The notes below the pieces were generated by a model. The model was not told the DNA's origin and made no database searches. It saw only the letters and a program-made list of their open reading frames with translations. From positions 1-64,000 of the forward strand of contig CAYFNT010000002.1 in the NCBI GenBank assembly GCA_964344565.1: a stretch of DNA of 64,000 nt, written 5' to 3'. The translations under genes were made by a program, and so were the position numbers. Positions 26,691 to 34,419 of the stretch are shown here, piece after piece. Source of the stretch: JACNKJ01 sp964344565 (GTDB lineage: Bacteria; Krumholzibacteriota; Krumholzibacteriia; JACNKJ01). The stretch's first letter is position 1. Each line of letters opens with the position of its first letter.

Positions 26691-27059
26691 CTAGTCGCCG
26701 AGCACTTCCTTGACCGAATGGAGGAGTTCTTCCCGGCTTATGGGCTTCTTGAGGGCGAGGGCGGCGCCGAATTTCTGGGCGGCTTCGAGAGGTTCCATGC
26801 GACCGCTCTTTCCGCCGCCGGATATGGCGATGATCTTCACGTCCGGGAAATCCCAGCGCAGTTCGCGGATGGTTTCCAGACCCTCCTGCTCGGGCATGAA
26901 GATGTCCATGAGCACGAGGTCCGGCGGCCAGTCGCGGAAGCGCGATGCGCCTTCCTTGCCGTCGGCCGCCTCGGCCACCTCGTAGTTCTCCGCCTCCAGT
27001 ATCCTGCGAAAGACTTTTCGGATCTGCGGATCATCGTCGACGATCAGAATGTTAGCCAA
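26691..27059 (-). CDS. Single-domain response regulator (CheY-like)
   Basis: A 122-residue receiver with no output domain. The acidic pocket is D8-D10, the phosphoacceptor D52 (VLMDIFMP), the switch residue S80 (IAISGGG) and the conserved Lys K105 (LKKPI). It uses a TTG start after AAGGG. It lies 26 bases downstream of the giant kinase gene, its obvious partner. A closely similar regulator sits at 53244 beside another PAS kinase. Confidence 0.92.
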   Translation of the reverse strand: MANILIVDDDPQIRKVFRRILEAENYEVAEAADGKEGASRFRDWPPDLVLMDIFMPEQEGLETIRELRWDFPDVKIIAISGGGKSGRMEPLEAAQKFGAALALKKPISREELLHSVKEVLGD

Positions 27060-27085
27060 AGTTTACCCTTTCGTCATTGGGGCGA

Positions 27086-30000
27086 TCAATGATGAGCCTT
27101 CTCAGCGAGTTCGTGCTCGCGTATCTCCTCGGCCCGCGCCTCCTGAAGGGTGACCAGGAAGCGGGTTCCCTTTCCCATCTCGCTCTCGACCTCGATGAGG
27201 CCGCCGTGCTGCTTGACGATCCCATGGACCACGGCGAGGCCGAGTCCGGTGCCTTCGCCGATATCCTTCGTAGAATAGAAAGGATCGAAAATATGGCCAA
27301 GCCTTTCCGGCGGAATTCCTTTGCCGGAATCCGCGATGGAGAAGCAGACGTGGGGGCCCGGACTCAACTCCGTATGCAGGGAGGCGAAAGTTTCGTCGAT
27401 CTCGCGGCGTTTCAACTCGATGCGAAGCTCGCCGCCTTCGGGCATGGCGTCCCGCGCGTTGACGCAGAGGTTCGTGATGACGCGGTCCAGTAGCAGGTGG
27501 TCGACCATGGCCACCAGGGGCTCGTCCGGCTCGGAGAATTCGAGGTAGATGTCCATACCCAACATGGGACGCATCATCGACAGGCTCGCCCCGAAGGCCG
27601 CGCGAAGATCGAGGGGCACGAGCTTGGCCTCGCGAAGCCGGCTGAAGGTGAGCAGCTCCTGGGTCAGCTTGGTGGCCCGATTTGCGCCCTTCTGAACTTC
27701 TTCCAGATCGAGGCGCCTCTGGTCGTCCTCCTCGAGGCCCTCCCGCGCGAACTCCAGGAAACCGATCATGGACTGGAGGATGTTGTTGAAATCGTGGGCG
27801 AGCCCTCCGGCCAGATGCCCCACCGCCTCCATGCGGTGGGCGTGTCGAACCTGTTCCTCCAGCTCGATCTGTCGGGTGATGTCGTGCTTCACCGCCACGA
27901 AGTGGGTGATCTCTCCCTCGCGATCGAAGACCGGCGAGATGGTGGCGGTCTCGTGGAGCAGGGTGCCGTCCTTGCGCTTGTTGATGAAGCGCCCGCTCCA
28001 GACTTCGCCCCCGAGAATCGTGTTCCAGGGTTCCTCGTCGAGCCTGCCGTCCCGCTTGCCGACCTCGAGGAAGTCGGGGACCTTCCCGAGCATCTCGGAG
28101 CGCGTGTAGCCGGAACTCGTCTCGAAGGCCGGGTTCACGTACTGGATGATCCCTTCCCTGTCGGTCACCACCACCGCGTCGCCGGCCTGCTCGTTGGCCG
28201 TGGCCAGACGGAGGATCTCCTCCTTCACCGCATGATGTTCGCTCACGTCGCGGGCGATGCCCACGATGCCTTCGATCTCGCCCTCGGAATCCCGAAGCGG
28301 AACGCGCATGACGTTCAACATGCGCATGCCGTCCTTGGTCTCGTTCTCGTACTCCATGCTGATGGTCTCGCCGGCGAGGATCCGCATGTCGATATCGTCC
28401 AGTATCTCGTCGGCCTGATTGCCGAAGGCCTCGGTATTGGTCTTGCCGAGAATCTCGTCGGCGGACATGCCCTCGACCTCGCACATGGCGGGATTCACCA
28501 TGGTGAAGCGGCGCTCCCGATCCTTGATGTAGATGATGTCCCTGGCCGATTCCACCAAGGTGCGGAATCGCGCCTCGCTCTTGGCCAGGGCTTGGGCGGC
28601 CTCGACCTCATCGGTGATATCCCGGGCGATGCCGCAGATGCCGGTGACCCGACCTGCTTCATCCCGCATGGGAACCTTCACCACGTCCAGCTGGCGCGCC
28701 TCCCCCCGCACCATCTTCGCCTCGAGGGTCTTGATCTGCTCGCCATCGAGCACACGCCGGTCGTCCTCGTAGATGGCTTCGCCCAGATCCTCGCCGAAGA
28801 TCTCCGCCGAGGTCTTCATGAGGATCTCGTCCTCCCTCATGTCCAGCAAATCCGCGAGTGCGTTGTTGGCCAGGGTGAAGCGCCCCTCGGTATCCTTGAT
28901 GAACATGGCGTCCTTGGCGGTGTCGATGAAGGTGCGCAGCAGATTCTCGCTCTGCGCGAGGGCGCGTGCGGACTCCACCGATTCGGTGATGTCGCGGGAC
29001 ACGCCGCAGAGGCCTTCGATCTCGCCGTCCTTGTTGCGCACCGGCACGCGCACGACGCTGTAGCAGATCCATCTGCCGTCGATGACGTACTCGTGGTCGC
29101 TGTGCACGATTTCGCCGGCGAATACCCGATCCTCGAGATCCTTGAGGTCGGTGTCGTTCTCATCCGGGTAGAGCTCGTCCAGGGACTTGCCGAGTATCTC
29201 CGAGCGGCTCAGATCCAATCGACGTTCGAAGGCCGGATTCACAACCGTATAGCGGCGGTCCCTGTCCTTCATGAAGATGATGTCGTTGGCCGCATTGACG
29301 AGCGCGCGGATCTGGCTCTCCCTGCTCGACAGCTCCTTGGCCGCCTCCACCGATTCGGTGACGTCCCTCGCGATGCCGAAGATGCCGGAGATGTTGCCCT
29401 CCGCATCCTTCATGGGCACCTTGATGACGTGGAAGGTGTGGAACTCGCCATCGACGGGCTCCGGGTCCATGGTGGATACGGTTTCCCCGGCGAGAACCCT
29501 TCGATCGCTTTCGTTGATTCGCGCCGCGGGCTCGGCGCCGAAGAGCTCGAGATCCGTGAGTCCCACCAGAGATTCCGCCGATTTGCCGAACATTTCCATC
29601 ATGGCCCTGTTGACCAGGGTGTAGTGGCCGTCGCGATCCTTCAGGAACATACAGTCCTCGGCCGTGTCGAAAAGGGTCCTCAGCAGGGTTTCGCTGCGGC
29701 CCAGGGCCTCTTCGGTGCGCCGGATTTCGCTCAGGTCCACATTGACCACGTAGACGAGGCTGCCGTCCGGACAGGTCGGATCAACGATGAGTTCGATGAT
29801 CACTTCCTTGTGCTTGCCGGATGGCGTACGCACTTCGCTGATGTGTTTGAAAGCCCTCTCTCCCTCCGCGAGGGCGACAAGCTCTTCCAGATACATCTCC
29901 TTCGCTCTGGGTGTGAGCTCCTTGTCCAGGGAAACGAGCAGTTCCGCCTTGCTCTCCACCTCGTGCAGATCCATGCAGGTCTGATTGATGTCCAGGGTCC

Positions 30001-31738
30001 GCACCAGGGTCGCCGCATGATCCACGTCGGAAGGATTCCGGTCGAAATGATCGCGGAAGTCTTTCACCCCTTGGCCCCGCAGCTGCTCGAAGTAGGCGAA
30101 CAGGGCGCTCATGTCCTGCTTCCCGATACTCACGGGCGCATGCTCGAAGAGGCTGCGCAGCTGGCTCTCGCTGTGGCGGATCCTTTCCTCCCGCTCCAGG
30201 CGCGTCATGGCGGCGGCGATGAGGTTGGCCACGGAGTGGATGAAGTTGGCCTCGTCCTGCGTGAATTCGCGGAAATCCCGACTGTGGGCGCTGAGTACGC
30301 CGAAGGGATGATCAGGGGTGCCGATGATCGAACAGATGCTGCTGGTCATGCCCCGCTCGATGAGAAAGCCGGGGCGATCGAATCGCGAATCGCTCTTCAG
30401 ATCCTTCACCACTACCGGCTCCGCCTGGCGCAGCGCGTATCCGCCCATGGAGCTCGGGTGCAGGGCCAGTTCGACCTCGGGCTTCAGCTCATCGTCCCAG
30501 CCGATTCCTGCCGGTATCCTCACGGATTTTCCGTCGGGAAGCAGCTCGAGGACGTGGGTGAAGTAAACGTCGAGGGTCTCCGTGACTGCCATGACGCCAA
30601 GATCGAGAAGCTCCTGCAATTCCGTGCAGGCCAGGGCCACCTTGCCCATTTCGGCGACCACGGCCTGCTGTCGTTCCCGGGTCTTCAGGGCGCGTTCGGC
30701 GGCCAGCCGCTCGGTGATGTCCTTCATCACGCAATGGGTGCGCACGAAACGTCCCTGGTCGTCCAGCTCCACGCGGCCGTCGAATGCCATGGTCACGTGG
30801 GTTCCATCGGCGCGTTCCATGGGCATTTCCACGCCTTCGATGATCCCCTCCGATTTGAACTGCTCGAATCGTTCTTTGAAGTACTCCGCGCCATCGGGCT
30901 GGAGAAAGTCGCCGAACCACTTCCCCAATGCATCGTCGCGGGAGTATCCGAGTTCTTCGGTCCAGGCTCGGTTGACGGCGATGATCCGGCCGCGGCCGTC
31001 CAGGCAGTGATAACCCAGGGGGGCTTCTTCGAAGACGGCGTCGTAGCGTTCGAGGGTTTCGCGAACGCCCATGAGGTCTACGAGCCGGCGCCGTGTTTTT
31101 TCGCTGAGAAGCACGGCGACGAGCAGGATGAGCAGAAGGGAGAGCCCGAGAAGCGCCACCAGCTGCGCCTTGAACGCTTCATCGATGTGGTTCACCTCGC
31201 GTCTCAGGCTTCGATGAAGCTCGCGGGCTTCCCCCACGAGACTCAGATGGCTCTCGTGAAAGACCTCCTCGGCCTCGGTCTCCGCAGGCGAGCCGGGCGC
31301 GAGACCCACGAGCTCGTCGTGGGCGCGTCTGAACTCCACCGCCGCATTCTTCAGGCATTGAGCTTCGGCTTGGAGAGGCCCGTCCACGGGATCAATATCG
31401 TATCGCCCGACCTTGCCCCCCTCCAGCAGCGCGTCGCAGTACCTGAAGATTTCGGGCAGGGGCCCATCCCCGGCGGGACCGGGCTGATGTTCCGGGTGCG
31501 AAACGCCCTCCCACCGAAGCAGCAGATCCGTGCTCAGGTGCTGGATCTGGTGTGTGGCCGACATCTGTCTCACGAACACCGCGGCCTCGTCCGTCTTGCT
31601 TTTCAGGGAAAAGGCTAGCAGGCCCACGAGCAGAACGCCCAGACCTCCGATGCCGACCACCACCTGCCAGGGACGCCCATTGATTCGCATGCCTCGCAAT
31701 TTGGCGAGCTTGCTCTCTTTGGCCGGGGATTCGCTCAT
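27086..31738 (-). CDS. Giant multi-PAS/GAF membrane histidine kinase
   Basis: A 1550-residue sensor kinase. Two membrane segments (about 27-46 and 193-213) enclose a helical sensor region of about 145 residues. Then come a PAS domain (about 225-345), a GAF domain (about 360-530), a PAS-like segment (about 540-670), four tandem PAS-PAC units of about 125 residues each (about 680-1175), a last PAS (about 1180-1295), HisKA with the phosphorylatable His in LAHDFNN, and HATPase (NARDAMPEGG; DSGKGIPPERLGHIFDPF; GTGLGL). It has no receiver, so phosphate probably passes to the small regulator downstream. Signals unknown; the PAS/GAF stack suggests redox, gas or small-ligand sensing. Confidence 0.93.
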   Translation of the reverse strand: MSESPAKESKLAKLRGMRINGRPWQVVVGIGGLGVLLVGLLAFSLKSKTDEAAVFVRQMSATHQIQHLSTDLLLRWEGVSHPEHQPGPAGDGPLPEIFRYCDALLEGGKVGRYDIDPVDGPLQAEAQCLKNAAVEFRRAHDELVGLAPGSPAETEAEEVFHESHLSLVGEARELHRSLRREVNHIDEAFKAQLVALLGLSLLLILLVAVLLSEKTRRRLVDLMGVRETLERYDAVFEEAPLGYHCLDGRGRIIAVNRAWTEELGYSRDDALGKWFGDFLQPDGAEYFKERFEQFKSEGIIEGVEMPMERADGTHVTMAFDGRVELDDQGRFVRTHCVMKDITERLAAERALKTRERQQAVVAEMGKVALACTELQELLDLGVMAVTETLDVYFTHVLELLPDGKSVRIPAGIGWDDELKPEVELALHPSSMGGYALRQAEPVVVKDLKSDSRFDRPGFLIERGMTSSICSIIGTPDHPFGVLSAHSRDFREFTQDEANFIHSVANLIAAAMTRLEREERIRHSESQLRSLFEHAPVSIGKQDMSALFAYFEQLRGQGVKDFRDHFDRNPSDVDHAATLVRTLDINQTCMDLHEVESKAELLVSLDKELTPRAKEMYLEELVALAEGERAFKHISEVRTPSGKHKEVIIELIVDPTCPDGSLVYVVNVDLSEIRRTEEALGRSETLLRTLFDTAEDCMFLKDRDGHYTLVNRAMMEMFGKSAESLVGLTDLELFGAEPAARINESDRRVLAGETVSTMDPEPVDGEFHTFHVIKVPMKDAEGNISGIFGIARDVTESVEAAKELSSRESQIRALVNAANDIIFMKDRDRRYTVVNPAFERRLDLSRSEILGKSLDELYPDENDTDLKDLEDRVFAGEIVHSDHEYVIDGRWICYSVVRVPVRNKDGEIEGLCGVSRDITESVESARALAQSENLLRTFIDTAKDAMFIKDTEGRFTLANNALADLLDMREDEILMKTSAEIFGEDLGEAIYEDDRRVLDGEQIKTLEAKMVRGEARQLDVVKVPMRDEAGRVTGICGIARDITDEVEAAQALAKSEARFRTLVESARDIIYIKDRERRFTMVNPAMCEVEGMSADEILGKTNTEAFGNQADEILDDIDMRILAGETISMEYENETKDGMRMLNVMRVPLRDSEGEIEGIVGIARDVSEHHAVKEEILRLATANEQAGDAVVVTDREGIIQYVNPAFETSSGYTRSEMLGKVPDFLEVGKRDGRLDEEPWNTILGGEVWSGRFINKRKDGTLLHETATISPVFDREGEITHFVAVKHDITRQIELEEQVRHAHRMEAVGHLAGGLAHDFNNILQSMIGFLEFAREGLEEDDQRRLDLEEVQKGANRATKLTQELLTFSRLREAKLVPLDLRAAFGASLSMMRPMLGMDIYLEFSEPDEPLVAMVDHLLLDRVITNLCVNARDAMPEGGELRIELKRREIDETFASLHTELSPGPHVCFSIADSGKGIPPERLGHIFDPFYSTKDIGEGTGLGLAVVHGIVKQHGGLIEVESEMGKGTRFLVTLQEARAEEIREHELAEKAHH

Positions 31739-31785
31739 GGTCGTCCCTTGTTCAACACAAAGACGGCGGTTTTCGAAGCCCCGGA

Positions 31786-31814
31786 ATCATAGCAGGTCGA
31801 GTGTTGGTTTTGAA
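31786..31814 (-). promoter_or_regulatory. Sigma-70-like promoter of the giant kinase
   Basis: On the minus strand TTCAAA (31814-31809), 17 bases, TATGAT (31791-31786). It lies about 48 bases upstream of the kinase ATG. Confidence 0.5.
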
Positions 31815-31949
31815 TTGCCCTCGTTTGGGTCGGGGTGCCGAAAGCGACGACTGAATACTATTCACCCCAACCTGGACAGGCTCGCAGGCATGAGATGCGC
31901 GTGGCCGACCTTCGCGATGTGGTCGACGAAGTCCACCCCTATCCGGCGG

Positions 31950-32585
31950 TCAAGTCATTCGGATGAATCTAGCGACATGGAATTCCTTGCCCGAATCGAG
32001 ACGGCGGACGGTCTCGCCTCGGAGGTGGAGCCCCGCGGAAGCGGCCGCGCCTTTCAGCGCTTCCGGATCCACGAGCTGAATCATCGGCTCCAAGATCCTC
32101 ACTCCCTCGAAGGGAGTATCGCTCACATTGACCTGTTCCTCGACCGGCAGCTGCAGCACCGTGGCGAGGGTACCCCCTTGCCGAAGCCAGCCCGATAGTC
32201 TCCGAACCAACATCGCCGGATCGAGGTACTCGAAGATGAGGGCGGCGTAGACGAGATCGAAGGATTCGCCGTCGTATTCGAAATCCGAAAGGTCCGTTTC
32301 CAGGGCGTGAAGCCCCGGAAGGCGCTCACCGTGGCGCTTCCGCAGGATTCGGAGATACTCGCCCTGGATGTCCAGGGCCAGAACGCGAAGGGTGACGCCG
32401 GGATCGATATGCTCGAAGCCAGTGCCCATGGCGCTTCCCGGCACGGCCAGGCTCTCAGGACGTAGATCCTCCAGCAGTTCGCGCAACACGCTGGCGAGGA
32501 AGTCCAGCTGCGCCACATGGGGATGTCCCATGTGCCCTTCGTAGTCCTCCGCGGACACCTCGAGCCAGGGATTCGATTTGCTCAT
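31950..32585 (-). CDS. SAM-dependent methyltransferase-like protein
   Basis: A 211-residue class I methyltransferase-like protein. The SAM region is unusual: ESLAVPGSAMGTGFEHIDPGVTLRVLALDIQGEYLRILRKR instead of a clear GxGxG, followed by DLSDFEYDGESFDLVYAALIFEYLDPAMLVRRLSGWLRQGGTLATVLQL, which is the normal motif II/III arrangement. The substrate is unknown. ATG 32585 overlaps the GNAT stop (ATGA), so the two form a pair. A longer upstream frame is only the reverse of the GNAT gene and is rejected. Confidence 0.85.
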   Translation of the reverse strand: MSKSNPWLEVSAEDYEGHMGHPHVAQLDFLASVLRELLEDLRPESLAVPGSAMGTGFEHIDPGVTLRVLALDIQGEYLRILRKRHGERLPGLHALETDLSDFEYDGESFDLVYAALIFEYLDPAMLVRRLSGWLRQGGTLATVLQLPVEEQVNVSDTPFEGVRILEPMIQLVDPEALKGAAASAGLHLRGETVRRLDSGKEFHVARFIRMT

Positions 32586-33427
32586 CGGGACTCTTTCTTG
32601 AAGTTCACGTCCATCACGTCGCAGACCGGTCGATAGCCGATGCGCTCGTAGATGGAATTGGATACGGGATTGGCCAGGTCCGTGAAGAGGAAGCAGAATC
32701 GGCGGCCCGAATCGAGCAGCTCCTGGCTGAGTGCCGCCACGCAGTGACTGGCGTATCCGCGGCCGCGCCAGGCTTCCGGCGTATAGACGAGATTGACTCC
32801 CATGCCGTTGGCGGTGGGTCGAACGGCGGCGGCCATGGAGCGGGGCTGTCCGTCGTCCCAGAAGTAGAGCATGCCGGCGGCGATGGTGCGGGCGATCATT
32901 TCGCCGAATTCCCCGGGACCCAGGCCCGCTTCGGTGGAGAAGCTCTCGCACCAGCTCGTGGCCAGAACCGCGTCGCGAGGTCGCGCGAGTCGAAGCTTCC
33001 CCTCCGGCGGATCGGGCGGCGGCAGGACCGTCTCGAGCTGAAAGATCCGCAGCTTCATGGCGATCTCGCTGCTCAGATTCCTGCGCTCCCCCCATAGTTC
33101 GGCGAAGTCCTGGGCCATGGCGCCGTGCACGCCCGGAAGCTCGTCATAGAAGTCGAGAAGATCCTCGACCAGGGCCCCCAGGGCTTCGCGGGGCATGCGC
33201 GTGATGCCCACCCGATGGGGCGGCGTGCACCAGGCGCAGCCGACCATGCGACCCTTGTCCTCGATGGCCGCCAGATAGAGTTCACCCTCGTGGGGATACT
33301 TCTTCTGCGCCAGACGTGCCGCCAGCCCCAGCAGCAGGCTGTGCTCGGCCTCGCTTCGCAGTAGCCAGGATTCCGCGTGTTCGAGAAAGGCGCCGGCGTC
33401 TTCGAATCTTCGTAGGGTGATGGACAT
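32582..33427 (-). CDS. GNAT-family N-acetyltransferase
   Basis: A 281-residue protein with a C-terminal GNAT domain; acetyl-CoA binding is indicated by VNLVYTPEAWRGRGYASHCVAALSQELLDSG and the terminal FTDLANPVSNSIYERIGYRPV. The N-terminal half (about 1-135) resembles a degenerate first GNAT repeat as in two-domain members. The acceptor is unknown. It is followed by the methyltransferase with a four-base overlap and preceded by a large repeat hairpin. Confidence 0.88.
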   Translation of the reverse strand: MSITLRRFEDAGAFLEHAESWLLRSEAEHSLLLGLAARLAQKKYPHEGELYLAAIEDKGRMVGCAWCTPPHRVGITRMPREALGALVEDLLDFYDELPGVHGAMAQDFAELWGERRNLSSEIAMKLRIFQLETVLPPPDPPEGKLRLARPRDAVLATSWCESFSTEAGLGPGEFGEMIARTIAAGMLYFWDDGQPRSMAAAVRPTANGMGVNLVYTPEAWRGRGYASHCVAALSQELLDSGRRFCFLFTDLANPVSNSIYERIGYRPVCDVMDVNFKKESR

Positions 33428-33451
33428 GCGTCAACTATAGCAGGTATCTGA

Positions 33452-33550
33452 GAACTTTGAACTGAGTACTGAGAACCGCAAACGGCAAGAGCCCCCGCCC
33501 TCGCGGAGGCCCTGCGCAGTTCCCAGTTCTCAGTACTCAGTTCAAAGTTC
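33452..33550. repeat. Heptad-repeat inverted pair (ACTNNGA family)
   Basis: Two perfect 25-bp inverted arms (33452-33476 and 33526-33550) enclose 49 bases containing a GC-rich core. Each arm is built of 7-bp units of the form ACTKWGW (ACTTTGA, ACTGAGT, ACTGAGA). The right arm touches the stop codon of the DUF4097 gene. The transcript would fold into a long stem-loop that may act as a terminator or stabiliser between the DUF4097 and GNAT genes. The same heptad family recurs at 45473. Confidence 0.85.
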
Positions 33551-34308
33551 TAATGGTACTTCACGCTGCCCATGCCGGTGTCGAGATCCGAGTCCTCGTA
33601 GACCGTGTCCTTCAACCGGATGGATCCCATGCCCGTCTCTGCGAAGACCTTGTCGAAATGGCAGTCGTTGAAGCGGATGCCGCCGAGGCCCGTGGCCGCG
33701 TCGATGATCTCGGCCTCGATCTCGCGCACCTTGATGTCGCCCATGCCCGTGGCCAGGTCGACTTCTTCGAGGTTCTTACCGGGGCCCAGCAGGATCTCTC
33801 CCATGCCGGTCTCGGCGTCGATGCTGATGATGTTGCGCAGGGCTTCCAGCACGATGTCGCCCATGCCCGTCTCGATGAAGATGCGGCGGCTGCCGTCCAT
33901 GGCCTCGACCTCCACATCGCCGAGGCCGCTGCCGAGTTCGAGACTGATATCCGCCGGGACTTCGGCGATGAGCGGGCCCAGGGCGCTGGGATGATCGTCG
34001 CGACTTCGAGTGCGGATCTTGCCGTCGTTGTCGAGGTAGGCTTCCGCGTCGCCGTGCTCGTATTCGATGAGTTCGATCCTGAGGACGGCCTCGCGGCCGT
34101 CGCCGGGCCGGATCCGGATGTCGCCCACGTGGGCGTAGTAGATGAGTCGGTCGTCCAGATCCACTTCGAGTTCCACGGTGCGTCGGTGCTTCAGGCGCAC
34201 GCCGTCGATTTCCACGCCTTCCTCCGCGAAGTGCTTCACCAGGCGGGAGGATCCCGTGGTTCCGAGGATGACGACGCCGAGGGCGATGATGATGAGAATG
34301 CGTTTCAT
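33550..34308 (-). CDS. DUF4097-family beta-ladder envelope protein
   Basis: A 252-residue exported protein with an uncleaved or weak signal anchor (MKRILIIIALGVVILGTTG). The second half is a ladder of about 20-residue beta repeats, each with a T-G-M/L-G turn: ETGMGDIVLE, ETGMGEILLG, ATGMGDIKV, ATGLGGIRF, ETGMGSIRL, DTGMGSVKYH. This is the DUF4097/LiaG-like adhesin-type solenoid; the function of the family is unknown. ATG 34308 is preferred because AGGTG lies six bases upstream; a GTG three codons earlier is possible. Confidence 0.85.
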   Translation of the reverse strand: MKRILIIIALGVVILGTTGSSRLVKHFAEEGVEIDGVRLKHRRTVELEVDLDDRLIYYAHVGDIRIRPGDGREAVLRIELIEYEHGDAEAYLDNDGKIRTRSRDDHPSALGPLIAEVPADISLELGSGLGDVEVEAMDGSRRIFIETGMGDIVLEALRNIISIDAETGMGEILLGPGKNLEEVDLATGMGDIKVREIEAEIIDAATGLGGIRFNDCHFDKVFAETGMGSIRLKDTVYEDSDLDTGMGSVKYH

Positions 34309-34419
34309 AGGGGTCACCTGCCTTGTGTCCTCGCAGCTTACGAAGGCCTCCGTGTCATGTTTCGCGAGTTCCTCTTTCTTTGGACGGGTCCGATAGGATA
34401 GGCTCGACGCGGAGGTATC

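Noticed and set aside
27497..31618. Open frame of about 1373 codons opposite the giant kinase
   Set aside because: Antisense shadow with skewed composition; all kinase motifs lie on the minus strand.
31855..31949. Coding-like stretch after the methyltransferase stop (minus frame GVDFVDHIAKVGHAHLMPASLSRLG)
   Set aside because: Short, lacks a start with ribosome site and no family was recognised; may be a gene remnant but cannot be supported.
31950..33095. Extended 381-codon reading of the methyltransferase gene
   Set aside because: The upstream part is a shadow frame of the GNAT gene; the ATG at 32585 with the ATGA overlap is the true start.
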